Shown here piece after piece: positions 25,574-37,900 of a stretch of DNA of 64,000 nucleotides. The notes beneath the pieces were generated by a model. That model was not told the origin of the DNA. It did no database searches and saw nothing but the letters and a program-made list of their open reading frames with translations. Position 1 is the stretch's first letter. Each line of letters opens with the position of its first letter. The stretch comes from Trichopria drosophilae (lineage: Eukaryota; Arthropoda; Insecta; Hymenoptera; Diapriidae). The position numbers were made by a program, and so were the translations under genes. The stretch lies in assembly GCA_030407085.1 (NCBI GenBank), contig CM059582.1, positions 17,775,501-17,839,500 on the forward strand. Direction: 5' to 3'.

Positions 25574-25866
25574 ATGTCGACAACAGAGAGAAGGAGACTA
25601 TGAGGCGAAAGCCGGGGAAACGTTCTTCCAAAATTCGCGGGTCGTTTATAAGGCGCTGAAGGACACAATAATCTATACGGATGGTATCAACTTCAGGCGA
25701 AACAGATGACGATGAATCGATATATAACACTAAATCAGCTGGGGGACGGAACCTTTGGTTCTGTGGTCCTCGGCGAACGTATCGACACCGGCGAAAAAGT
25801 CGCAATCAAGAGGATGAAGAGGAAATACTACTCCTGGGAAGAAGCAATGAACCTCAGGGAAGTTAA
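25574..25866 (+). promoter_or_regulatory. Three short upstream ORFs in the kinase leader
   Basis: uORF1 (25574-25603) has 9 codons, and its TGA overlaps the ATG of uORF2 as ATGA. uORF2 (25600-25659) has 19 codons. uORF3 (ATG 25681, stop 25864-25866) has 61 codons and overlaps the kinase start at 25706 in another frame. If the transcript leader is contiguous here, ribosomes meet three start codons before the kinase ATG, which usually lowers translation. The transcription start is not visible, so this is conditional. Confidence 0.5.
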
Positions 25867-25989
25867 GTCCCTGAAGAAACTTAGTCACGCAAACGTCGTC
25901 AAGCTCAAGGAAGTTATTCGGGAAAATGACGTTCTATACTTTGTATTCGAGTACATGAAGGAGAATTTGTACCAGTTAATGAAAGAAAG
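25706..25989 (+). CDS. Mak/CILK1: Kinase exon 1: N-lobe
   Basis: Codes residues 1-94 plus two bases of Arg95. It contains the glycine loop, the ATP-anchoring lysine and helix C, ending in the hinge [13 protein letters not shown]. Donor AAAG|GTAACT. The start is fixed by the upstream in-frame stop and by the family N-terminus. Confidence 0.95.
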
Positions 25990-28900
25990 GTAACTTTATC
26001 GTTTACAATCGATGCCAATCATTTCTTTCTATTTTTTAAAATGATAAACAGATGTGGTCCAGAACCCCTATAGGTACTCTACTACATTGTCATTGTTTAA
26101 ATTCTTCCAATTCTAATTTTCAGTCAAAAATATTGAATTTTAGTACTCTTGAACTAAATAGAGCTTGAATAGAATCGAATTGAAAATTAATTTTTCAAAT
26201 TCAACGTAATTAAGATTATAAAAGAATTTGAAAATTTTTCTCATAAAAAGTTACAATTTTTTTTATTGTTAGGGAGAAACTTTTTCCTGAACCCGTAATC
26301 AAGAACATGGTGTGCCAAGTACTTCAAGGCCTGGCTTTTATGCACAAACACGGCTTCTTCCATCGAGACATGAAGCCTGAAAATTTGTTATGCATGGGCC
26401 CAGAATTAGTGAAAATAGCTGATTTTGGGTTAGCGCGAGAAATTCGTTCAAGACCACCTTATACCGATTACGTATCAACTAGATGGTAATTTCTTTCATC
26501 ACAGAACAAAGAAATTCTGAGCATTCTTCAGATTTCTAACTTGTTGTTTGTACTCCTAGGTATCGGGCACCGGAAGTTTTGTTGCATTCTACAACGTATA
26601 GTAGCCCAATTGATATATGGGCAGTAGGTTGCATAATGGCGGAACTCTATACATTCAGGCCTCTTTTTCCGGGTAAAAGTGAAATCGATGAAATTTTCAA
26701 AATTTGCTCCGTAATTGGAACACCAGACAAAAATGACTGGCCGGAAGGATACCAATTAGCAGGCGCGATGAATTTCAAGTTTCCAAACTTCAGCCGCACG
26801 TCACTTAGCGTTTTAATCCCTAATGCTAGCCCCGAATCTGTCATCCTTATGGAGGACATGTTGCAGTGGAATCCTGTGAAAAGACCGACTGCACAACAGG
26901 CTCTTGGGTATGAGAAAACTTCCATATTATTGTACTATTACATTCGTATTTAGAAATAGTAACTACGCTGGTAATATTAAATAATATATCTTTGTAGAAG
27001 ATTATAAAAAATATTCTAAAATATCTTTAATCGAATTAATTCAGAATCTATTTTTAATATATTCAAAATGGTCCGCAAATAGTAGATGGCCAAGGTCCAT
27101 CAACAAAAAATTTTTGTCTTCTATGGGCCCATAAAGGTCTACTATTTTCGGGACATTTCTTATTTAACAGCAACAATCTTAACAATTAAATTCACAACTT
27201 TTGAATTGCTTTTATACCCATCTGACATTATGAAGATATTTTATACAATCTAATATCTAAAAGAAAGATTGGTTTGAAAGCCAATTAACTATTTTTAAAT
27301 TAATAATTTTAATAATAATATTGATGTATAATGGTATCACAAAAAATAAAATCACAAGCAAGTAGAGTAAATTTAGAACGTCGCTTCATGTTTCTTACCA
27401 CGTACTAACTTTACGATTAATAGAATCGAAATTTTACACAAACTGGCACTTTTAAGTTTCGGTTTTATATAAAAAAATATATTTTGTTTCTAAGCTGAAC
27501 GTAAACAATTGAAATGTCTGAATAAATATTAATTATAATTTGAAATTCATAAACATTATCAAAAATAAAGATAAAATAATGTAAAAAGAAAATGTTCTAT
27601 TAAACACCTTGATTAAAACTCACAGAAAACTTATACAAAAGCCTTCTTCATACACTGTTATTTATAGTTTGGTATTACTTTGACACATAAACAAGTTTTA
27701 GTTTTCGCGTTGTGTATTTTAATTCGCACACGGTTTCTGCATTCTCTCGAGTGCGTTTATATGTGTAATTTTGTGTTTTGTTTCTCCTGTGTTGTATCGT
27801 TGTTGTAAATGCAAATGTCGCTAATTGTGTGCATGCACTGATTTTGATCGTTTTTAATGTATAGCTTATTATTGGATGACTTTGATTTTTTAATTAATTT
27901 CATTTCTTCTTTGTTTAGCGCTCTTAATAACAATGCAACAGGTACAAAACGCAAAATCCAAAACGTAATGCACAATTTTGTAAAATACACAATGCGACTT
28001 ATAGAAGACACTCGTAGAAATACATATTGCTATACAATCCTTTTAGAAAATATTTTACACGGGGAATAATTTTCTTATCAAATAAAAAAAATTACTAAAA
28101 ATATTGAATATGAAATGTATTAGGATAATTATAACTTTTTTCAAGAAGGTATATTTTGTCGTTGAAGATAACTTTTCTAAGAATCGATAAGTCGGGCCAT
28201 TGATTTCCATTCATAATTTGAACTAAAAAACTGAGATAAAATATCGATTGCTGTAAAGGACATGTCGACCCTTTATGACACGTGTTGTCGGTCATCGATA
28301 GTAGAATGAATTCTAACTAGTTTAATTTAAAATACTGCAGATTGTTTAATTTACTTTCCTGCAATTTTTAAAGTGTACAAAAAGAATACACTTTTACTTT
28401 ATGTCATGTCGAAATAAATTAATTTACATTGTACGACATTGGACATTTACGATTGCTACGGAATATCGACATAATAATCAATAATGTTCATAAATATTGA
28501 AGATAAACATAACTATAATTTTGAAATTTAAAATTAGATTTACACTTATGGTTTTACTAGGAACTTAACAATTTATTTGCAACGCCACGTTGTGAAAGTA
28601 CATATTGTAAAAATGATAATCTAAAACTTTCACTATTTGATATCGTATTGCTTTTGAACATTATATATCTGGTTTCTAACCTATTTTGTATTATAAATTA
28701 TAAAATTATCACTTTAAATTTGTTGTTTTGATATAATAATTTGAACAGAAATTAAACGCCTACACGGAAAAAACATTATATTTGCAACAACCGAATAAAT
28801 AGTTGTGGCATCTATAATTTATAGTGAAATACGTCCCGCTATACTCATAGTTGTCACAACTATTTATTTGATTGTCCCAACTAATTGTATGGTAGTGTCA

Positions 28901-31900
28901 ACCATTTGTATGATCGTTCCAACTATTTATATGGTTATCTCAAACATTTATATGGTTAGCCTACCCATTTTCGTATGGTTGTGATAACTGACTTGAAATA
29001 CAAATAGGTTTGATAAAAATGTAAATAAAAATGTAAAAAAATGCAAAGGTCAAATCGTAACTGAGAAAATACATTTTTAATATTTACCAGTAACTGGACT
29101 ATAATTTTCCGAAGGTCATTACGCTGAATCCAAATCACATCAAGCTTTTGAGATATCCTAACATAAACACGCAAAAAACACCGTTTTTGCTCAATTTCAG
29201 TAAGTTTTTGTGACGGAACAACATTTTTTTTCGGAATTTGGCTCTTGACGTGATAAATTTTGGGACCATTTGGAATCGGCACATCAAAACCTACGGAAAA
29301 GTATACTCAGGTTTCTGATCAATGAACTTTCATCTGTTTTTTGCCAAATTGCGAACAAACATTTTTTCACTCACTAAAACCTACTGCAAATGGTAAAAAA
29401 AGATGTTTTACAGAACACTTCTGCGGTAGATTTCACCTTGAAACACGAACAAATAGAGCCCCGAAAGATTTACGGTACATTTTCATCAAACCTATTTGCG
29501 CTTCAAGATAACTGTGAACTAGTCAATTATTTTTAGTGTAATATTAAGGTAAACGTACCGATGACGGGACATGTACCCATTGGACTAAGCGATTTTCGTT
29601 TGTTCTCTAGACGTGCTTAAAAATCTATTGGGTTGTCTAGCTATAGGGTTGTAGTACTAAGCGTCCAGCTATTGGTACGTTTACCTTAAATGTTACTCTG
29701 AGAACACTCCATTGTAATTACGAAATAAAAAAACTTGTATATTTTTTGCAATATCATAGGAAAAATTTAAGAAAAACCTTAAAAAATGATTCCAGCAATG
29801 AAAGTTTGTCCCGAAATGACGATTCCAGAAAAAAAGTCGTCATATATTTTTCAGACTAAAATGACCCTTTTTTGGAACTATATCGAATATACAATGTTTA
29901 ATCATTTATATGATTTAAATGAAAATATTTCATATTTTTAAATAAAGTCTGAACATACAAAACATATTTACTTAGTGACGTTCATCTTTTTGCTGTCTTT
30001 TTAAGCAAATACGGGAAGTGAAAATCTTCATTGTATTTTGTTCAAACAGTAGAAAGAATTAACACAATTTCAATGCTTTAAAAATATGGTAAATAAATTG
30101 TTAAATAAACCTTTAACATTTAAATATCCGATTTATTTAGTTTCTGTTTTAAATTATTTATAAATTATTTATTTATAAATCACTGTCAATTTTTATTATA
30201 ATATTTTTTCCTTGAGTTTTAAACACGTTTTCAAATTTTGTCTTAAATTTAGCTATCCTAAATAGAAAATAACGTGTGAAATTAAATGGCGCCAAAACGC
30301 GAATATTCCTCGTTGAATGGATATTTATTCTCAAACTAAAAAGGTGACAGCGGATTAACGACGACCAATTTTGTCATTTTGAGACGAAACGGGTTAAAAG
30401 TCATTCCAGATTTATAAAATTCATTATTTGTGTGATACTAACGAGTCTTCGTTCGATTCTATCTAACATTTAAAAAGCGAAATAAAAAATGGTGATGGAC
30501 CAAAAGATTAACCAAAAGTCTTGATAAGCATGTAAAACATTGGATTTCAAACATATTTTTGTCATGCTTAATCCACTGTATGAAGATTCAGTGACGGAAT
30601 ATCATCTAAACAAAGGCTCTTGTAATGAACAAATATGGTTTAACATTGTTTTAACAATAAAATTACAGTATTTAATTTCCTAAAAAACATAACTTACTTT
30701 TCATGACAAAATCAGAAATTCCTCAGTATCGGAAGCATTTGAAAAATAACAATTACTAAAAAAAAGTTTTGACTTTGAGTTGAGTGAATAACTACTAACG
30801 AATGATTTAAAAGGCCGAAACTAATTCGATTATTAATGAATTTTACTAATGTACAAAAAAATACTAAATCCATCGACAAATTTTAAAATTTCTTGAACTA
30901 TATGCTTCACTTAAAATTACAATTACTAATTGGAAATTTCTAGAACATGACAAATGAAATTGTTGCTTTTAATGGTTTTCGACTATTTAGATTTAGAGAG
31001 AATAATTCAAAAGACATTACAAGTCGACTACCATTATATAATATATAAATATATGTTTATTTATAGTAATTATTATTATATCCCGTGAAATGGGGAGTAA
31101 AATAGTATTTTTCGTTCCGACTTTAATAAAGTGATTTTGCTCCCTTGGTAAAGAAAATGCTATTTTGCTCTCAAAACATAGGCAACAAAATGGCATTTTG
31201 CGCTCAGTGTGAGAAAAATCATTACTAATGAGTGACTTTTCAATCCTTTAATAATAGTTTGCGATTAACTCAGGTTTAGGAAGCACATAAGATAATGTGA
31301 ATTGTAGATTGACTGTTAAATCTTTCCAGTGTTAAAAGAATAGATAAATCACTTAGTACATTTATAAGCTCTATTTGTTTCGACAATAATCAACTGTAAT
31401 AATTACGTATTTATTAAATTCAAGTATTCAACACGTAAAAATAAAATAAAATATATTGTCCGAAAAATTACTTTTAATACAGGAATAAAACAAGATTTCT
31501 TTTTACAGGCTGACCATTTTTTAATTTTTTCACTTACAAATTCTAGTATATTTGGAGTCGATAAAATTTATTCAATTTTTTCAGGATAATTCGTTAGAAT
31601 AGGAAATTGTTCTCCGTGTATTGGTAAACTTTAGTGTCATAATAGATTCAATTTTGAAATAATGAATGTCGACTTATACGTTAATTCACTGAACGCAAAT
31701 GATTGAAAAGGGTTTTAAAAAAGTTACAATGGAACACAAAAAACAAAACATCACACAAATATTACAATGAAAATAAGTGAGATAGAAATTTCGAAATTTT
31801 AATATTTATTTTCCTACTGTAATGAAATGATTTATATGTAATTATATTTATATTTATAATGTATGTTTAGATTTACGATATGTATTGTAATATTTGCAAT

Positions 31901-34900
31901 AATTATTGTAAGTCTTATGATATGTATTGTAAATTTTAATGTATGTTTTGAGAATTTTAACATACATTTCTTTTTGAACTTACATGACTTTTTAATTATT
32001 ATATACTCGATGTAACATTGTCTCAGTTTCATTACACGAAAGAAAGGTAGTAGGGCGATAATTTAAGTAGTAAAATGCAGACCAAACAAGTTATGTTTTA
32101 TTGTTTGGATAGTAAACATCAAGTAGTAATGAAAGCTATAAAAAAAGTTTGGTCAAAATGTTACTATTTAAATAGTAGCCCCAATAATTTTTTTTTGTAT
32201 TATTCGATATATTCCTTTTTTCTTATATTTTCGAAATATTGTTTACATTTTTTATTAATAGCATACGGACCTAATTTCGAGATTAATGAATGTAATCACA
32301 TAAAACAGTTACATTTGAGAATGCCTTTGCCTAGGCGATATAATCTCACTCATTGTTTCATACCAACAGATTATACAAAATCATGAACAAAATTACTGAA
32401 ATCATCATAACTAACACACTATACAACCTACATAAACCAAAATCTGTAAATAAAAAAATGTCAAAATTCAACAATTAAAATTAGAGTATAAATTAGTTAT
32501 TTTTGCACCTATATTGAACATCTTAGATAGTAAATCAAGTGCGAACTAAATTTACATCATCTTTCTTCAGATACCCCTACTTCCAAGTCGGAGTCCCGCG
32601 AATCGTCAACAGCAAAAAAATCCCCGTGAGTTCGCAGCGCGAATTGATCATAAACAAAATCAATATCCCTCCCCCGCCGATGTCCCTGCAGTATAGCCAT
32701 AATAAGCAAGACGTCATCAGCAGTATAGTCCAATCCAGGTGCGTCATAAAACCGTCGATTGGCCGACATCCGGGAATAGAAGCGTGCCATAAGCGGTGCA
32801 CTTTTATCTTTTTTCATCCCTATGCCTAATTGATGCGCTCAAACCAGTTTTCTCCGATTTTCTCTAATCGTTTGCTTTCTTATATTTTCCAGAGTGGCGG
32901 AAAATCTTCCTGTAATGATTCCCAAACAACCGGTATTACCTCTTCTCAATCATAACAATAGGAAGAGAGAAACTTTCAAGTGGGACGAGGACGACTTTGC
33001 CGATTTACTGCTGGGGTGGGGGTTTACTTATCTTTTAATAAATCGTCATTATAGATCATTTGCACTTCTAGTTTAGTTCATCACCGATTAGTAGAAATGC
33101 TAGACGTGTAATGTGCCTCTGTAAATTGGAGGAATATGTTGATTTCATCGTTTTAGTTCGCATTTTTCTTAATTTTACACCTATAATTTTGAATAATGAT
33201 GAAAGGAAATTGGGACCTGTTTTGGTTCTACATTCATAATTTTCTGTGGCTCTGAAGTGACTCCAGGGCTGTTAGATGTACAACTGTTGCATAGACTGAT
33301 GTATTTAGATAGCTGAAAGGTTTAGTAGCCTAATAATAATAAGACAAATTTGACTGACAATCTGAACCAAACTGCTGACAATATCCCAATGTGACATCAA
33401 AAGAACCCCAGTAAAATAAAAATTTTCCAGAAGGCATCCCAACGGGCACGAACAACCCAAATGTTTCTAAAACGTTTCTGGAACATTCTAAAAACGTTTT
33501 AGAAACATTTGGGTTCTTCGTGTCCGTTAGGATGACTAAAAAATACCTTTTTTACTTCTTCATCGTGTATATTATGCAAACGGTATTTTAAAGATAAGAG
33601 ATTCTCTTTTTTTTCTGCTTCTACATAAACCGTAGCATAGTCTTTAAGACGTACTAGTCGACGGCAGGTTCGATCCCACACCAGAACAATTTTTATTTAT
33701 TTTTCGAACATGATTCGTTTATTTCTAAGAATAATGTAACAATGAGAATAAAAAAGTTAAATTTATTAAAAAATAAATGGAGCTGTAATAATTATACAAA
33801 TTATACAAGATATCTAAAAGTTATATTTATAGATTTTTTCGATATCTGGGTTAAGATATCTTTGACAAATTGAAAGATATTTTTTAGAGATCTTCAAGCT
33901 TTCATCATCTTTTTGCTTATTAGGACGTTTTAGAAATACTCGAAAGTAATCGTGCAAAATACCAGCTTTTTCGATACATTTAAGGTCATAACATCAGTAG
34001 ATAAATTCTTTTCAAAAAGATCGCCGGGGTTCAAAAAGTACTATTTTTCAGAATTAATTACTTCAATTTTTTCTGCGTAGTAATAGAGATAACGACAGCA
34101 AATTCTGAGTGCAGTAAATTCAGTAGACGATTTCCCCCATTTATTTTACATTTCAAAATGGATTTTAAGAAAACAAATACTGTTGTCTTTATGAAGTTCA
34201 CAGATTCAAATTACTTCACTCAGATAATTGAAATCTCTAAATTTTATGTCAAAACCATTGAAGTCAATGAATAGTCGGCCGAAAAATATTTTTAACGTAA
34301 TTGAGCACGAAGATATGATGCAAAATAAGACTAATCTATAGTTAGTTATGTTAATTTGAAAAGTAAACACTATCAATATTCCACTATGTTCAAACAGCAC
34401 AACAGAAGACTTTTGCTCAATCTACAGACTAAGAAATAATGAACATATCAAGATGAATTATTATTAGTGCTTGGTCAGAAAGTGAACAGTTATTAAAAAT
34501 TCAGAAATCGTTAAATTATATTTTTCCCATTAATCGACTTGTATTGTAGTGAAAAATGATAGATTCAGATTTGCTTCTATAAATATATAAAAAACATCAA
34601 CTTACCTAATTCCTTCTCTTTAAGCAACACTTTATTAAGTCTTTCTTATTAAAGTTCCAAAGCGCTCTAAAATAATACAAAATATATTCAACTAAGACCC
34701 GGATTCATAATGATATGCTCATTTTTGCGTGCACATAATCGCCGATTTGAAAGTTGATACGATGCAAAATAGCTTACAACTATCTGGAAACTTAAACACC
34801 AGTTTGAAGTTGAGCTTCAAGTCACATTAATTCAGGTATTTGATAAAAACTGGAATGAATGATTAGAAGCATAAAATGATTCTATCCAATGAACGCCTGC

Positions 34901-37900
34901 ATATCTTATAGTTAGAACGAATGATGAATGCAAATAGAAAAGAATTCCCTATTTGTTCAGAATTGAAATAATCAGTTTCACTATTCCAACTTTAGAAAGT
35001 AAAAATGATCAATTTAATTGGAATAAGGATTAAGAAATATAATATTACAGTATATTTTATTACTGATTTATCAGACATCCTTTGGTACCTCTGATGTTTT
35101 GCATGTCTTGATTCGATACAATAAAAAAAGCCCACTAATATGTTGATCTTTACTGGCAGCTTTAGCAATAGTAAGGTATTTGATCACTTTTGAAAAACTT
35201 TCACTTGCTATGATAACAGTTAACATATCACACTTGAAGCTTCTGAATTTTTGTGTTCTTTGCCATAGTCAATTTAAGCTAACTCGCTGAGCTTTCCAAT
35301 TTCCAATGACATCGAAACATCCAGAGTAGAAAAGACATGAAATCTCTCCAAGGACATGTACAGCTTTATCATCCTGATGTCCATAATTTATGTGAATCAA
35401 TTTTATTAACAAAATGAAATTACGCACCCATTACAGAGCTGTGATGATCTTGAGTCTACCGGGTTCAAAAATACATAGAATTTTTATTTTGAATAGTGTT
35501 TTAAGTGTACATTCACGGGAAAATAATAGAAGAATTAGGAAACATAAATCATCAATAAATGCAGGCTACTTTCAAACAAAAAAAAGATGAAGCAAGGGTA
35601 ATGCACTCTCGCAATAGCAACAACAACAAACATAAAATTACAAGTATAGTTGTAAATACAAAATCAAAAGTACATTTTCGATCAATTGTCAAAACATTTA
35701 ATGTCAGAATTTTTGAATAGAAACGCAGTATTTTATTAGATTTTTAAACCTCTTATGTTGCACGAGTGACTTTCAAAATAAAGGTACATGTGGTTACCAT
35801 CGATCAAGACTGGAGTTTTGATACTTTATTCAGCGTCGAAAGTTTTGGAAGAAAATTGGGCATTTTGGGCACTGATGAATGACTTAAGTGAATCAAGTGA
35901 TGCTGGATAGGATAGGATAGGAGTGGAAGCCATAGATTTTTCTGGAAATCTTTTTATCCATCTTTTTTAAAATTGCCATTAAGGGACTACAATCCATTCC
36001 TACTTCCACCCTTAATAACAAAAATCATACAAAAGTACTCACTCTGAGTCAGAAACAAATAAATCATTTGTGACTAAGCTATTAAGCTCTAAATGTAAAT
36101 ACTATAGAATTTTAAAGAAATGGCTGCAGTGTCTTTTAATATTAGTGCCATCAGACAGAAGTCATACAAGACCCAAGAAAATTTGGTTGATAATTTACGT
36201 TAGGTGGTGATATCTCATTTGAGATAAATCACCTATTCAACATAGTTACTTATTTAGTTGCTTATTTATTAGGTGTTCAAATAAAATAGTCAGACCGTGT
36301 CCGAGACCGATAATCAATATGTAGGGAAAAATGGTTTTTATTTGTCTATTGTCATTTTACAATTCAATTCAAATCCCACAATAACTTTGTTGAGTGACAT
36401 TTCGGTTCCATTCGAATGACTTAAAACCACTTGTAAATTAAGAAACAGTTTTGCACATCAGGAAATCAGTCTATCAAAGTTGTCATAGTAAACATCCCAT
36501 GTCCACAAATTGAGTCACTGGAACCATTGTCATTAATTTATTCATAAATTAATCTAGACCATCATTATATCACGCTACTTCTTGCGGTAAGTTTGATATT
36601 TTCTCTGCAGAAGCAAAATACTTCCCGAGGATGATTCTCGAAAGCTTTCGGATCGGACCCTGAAGGAGAACCGAGTTGTCTGGAACGGAAACTTCAGCAA
36701 TCACGCCCTAGAAATTTCGACGCTGAAGCCAAACAATGCAAACTGGACCCTCACGACCTGGGATGACCCCATCGCGCATCAGAACCGAACGTGGAACTCG
36801 GTGTCTCAGACGAACATCCGGAACGGAAGTGTCGTCGGTAACAAGCGCGTTTCCTCAAAGAATCACTTTGTCGGAGTGCCGCGCTATTTAGCAGGGAACA
36901 CGCCGATTCCGTCCAGGTACCGACCTTTTCGCGTTACCATCCCCAAAATTATCGGTATCATCCTCATCGTGGTCGCGATCGGAATTTTCGTTTTCCGACG
37001 ACAGGCGTTACAAAAGTTACAACAATATATCTCAACAGATCGACAACGATATACTTATCTATTGTACCATACAATACAGATATATTCCGACCGTGTCAAC
37101 AAATTTTTCTGGAAAATTGACTCCAAAAATTCTGTTATACATACGAGTTTCACCATGATGGTTCGCGTCGTTCGACTTTTGATTCATTACTTGATGCTTG
37201 CGATTCGTTATCTGACGCGATTTTTCGAACGAGTTTTCCGTTCAGTCTTCGACACCGAAACGTGGCTACGGTTTCTGTCACTTTTCGTGACAAGCACGTC
37301 GACATTTTTTGACAAAATTTTCAGCGACATAGCACAGACCTATCGCGAAATGGACATTTTTGAATATGATCTTTTCGAAGACAATGATCAAGAAGCGCTG
37401 GAAACGTGGTATCTGCTGTACGTGTTCGTTCTTCTGACGACACTATTGCTACTGGCAGTACTGGTCCTTCATCTGATTCTCTGTAAAATTTCATTAAAAA
37501 TCTCCTTCGCTGTATGCCTCTTAATGATTTTTGGCTTTTACGGTTACTACAATGCATCCTTCCTACGTGATATTATTTCTACGTATACTTTACACGTTTG
37601 GTAGATTGTTTTTGTTTCTTTTTGCCAGTTCCGATATTTCAAAATTTAGTGAACTAGTACAAAACCCTGTATGCGATCGGTGCAACTCGTTTGTCAATGT
37701 CCTGCCATTGTAAACTCGAGAAAGATCAGAATAAATTCTATTATTAAACGAAACGTTTTGTTTTCTTTTTTTAGTAGTTCTCGTAATAGCATTTTCGTTC
37801 GGTTTTCTTTCAGGAACGATGTGGATTCTGGGCGATCGAGAATAACGACGAACGGTGTCGCTCATACGCCGATTCCGGAAAAGCTGGAGGAAATCGGGGA

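Larger units (their letters stand above)
26908..32570. other. Kinase intron 3 (5.7 kb)
   Basis: AT-rich intron carrying a 30 bp-unit minisatellite near 28845-28990, a 138 bp TTAA-flanked MITE at 29548-29685 and A/T tracts. Frames at 27757-28069, 28956-29282 and 32075-32386 show no family resemblance and are not called. Confidence 0.6.
33016..36610. other. Kinase intron 5 (3.6 kb)
   Basis: AT-rich intron with a 100 bp hairpin (33435-33534) and a possible SINE head (33629-33683). A small GATATCTC/GAGATAAATC palindrome lies near 36205. No coding sequence recognised. Confidence 0.6.

Noticed and set aside
32557..32817. Minus-strand frames of 74-86 codons and the long plus frame around exon 4.
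   Set aside because: Only 32571-32738 on the plus strand fits the kinase phase and the GYPYFQVG motif. The remainder is intron or shadow.
33629..33683. Functional tRNA gene.
   Set aside because: A- and B-box-like sequences are present but the ends do not form an acceptor stem and no clear anticodon arm pairs; kept only as a possible SINE head.
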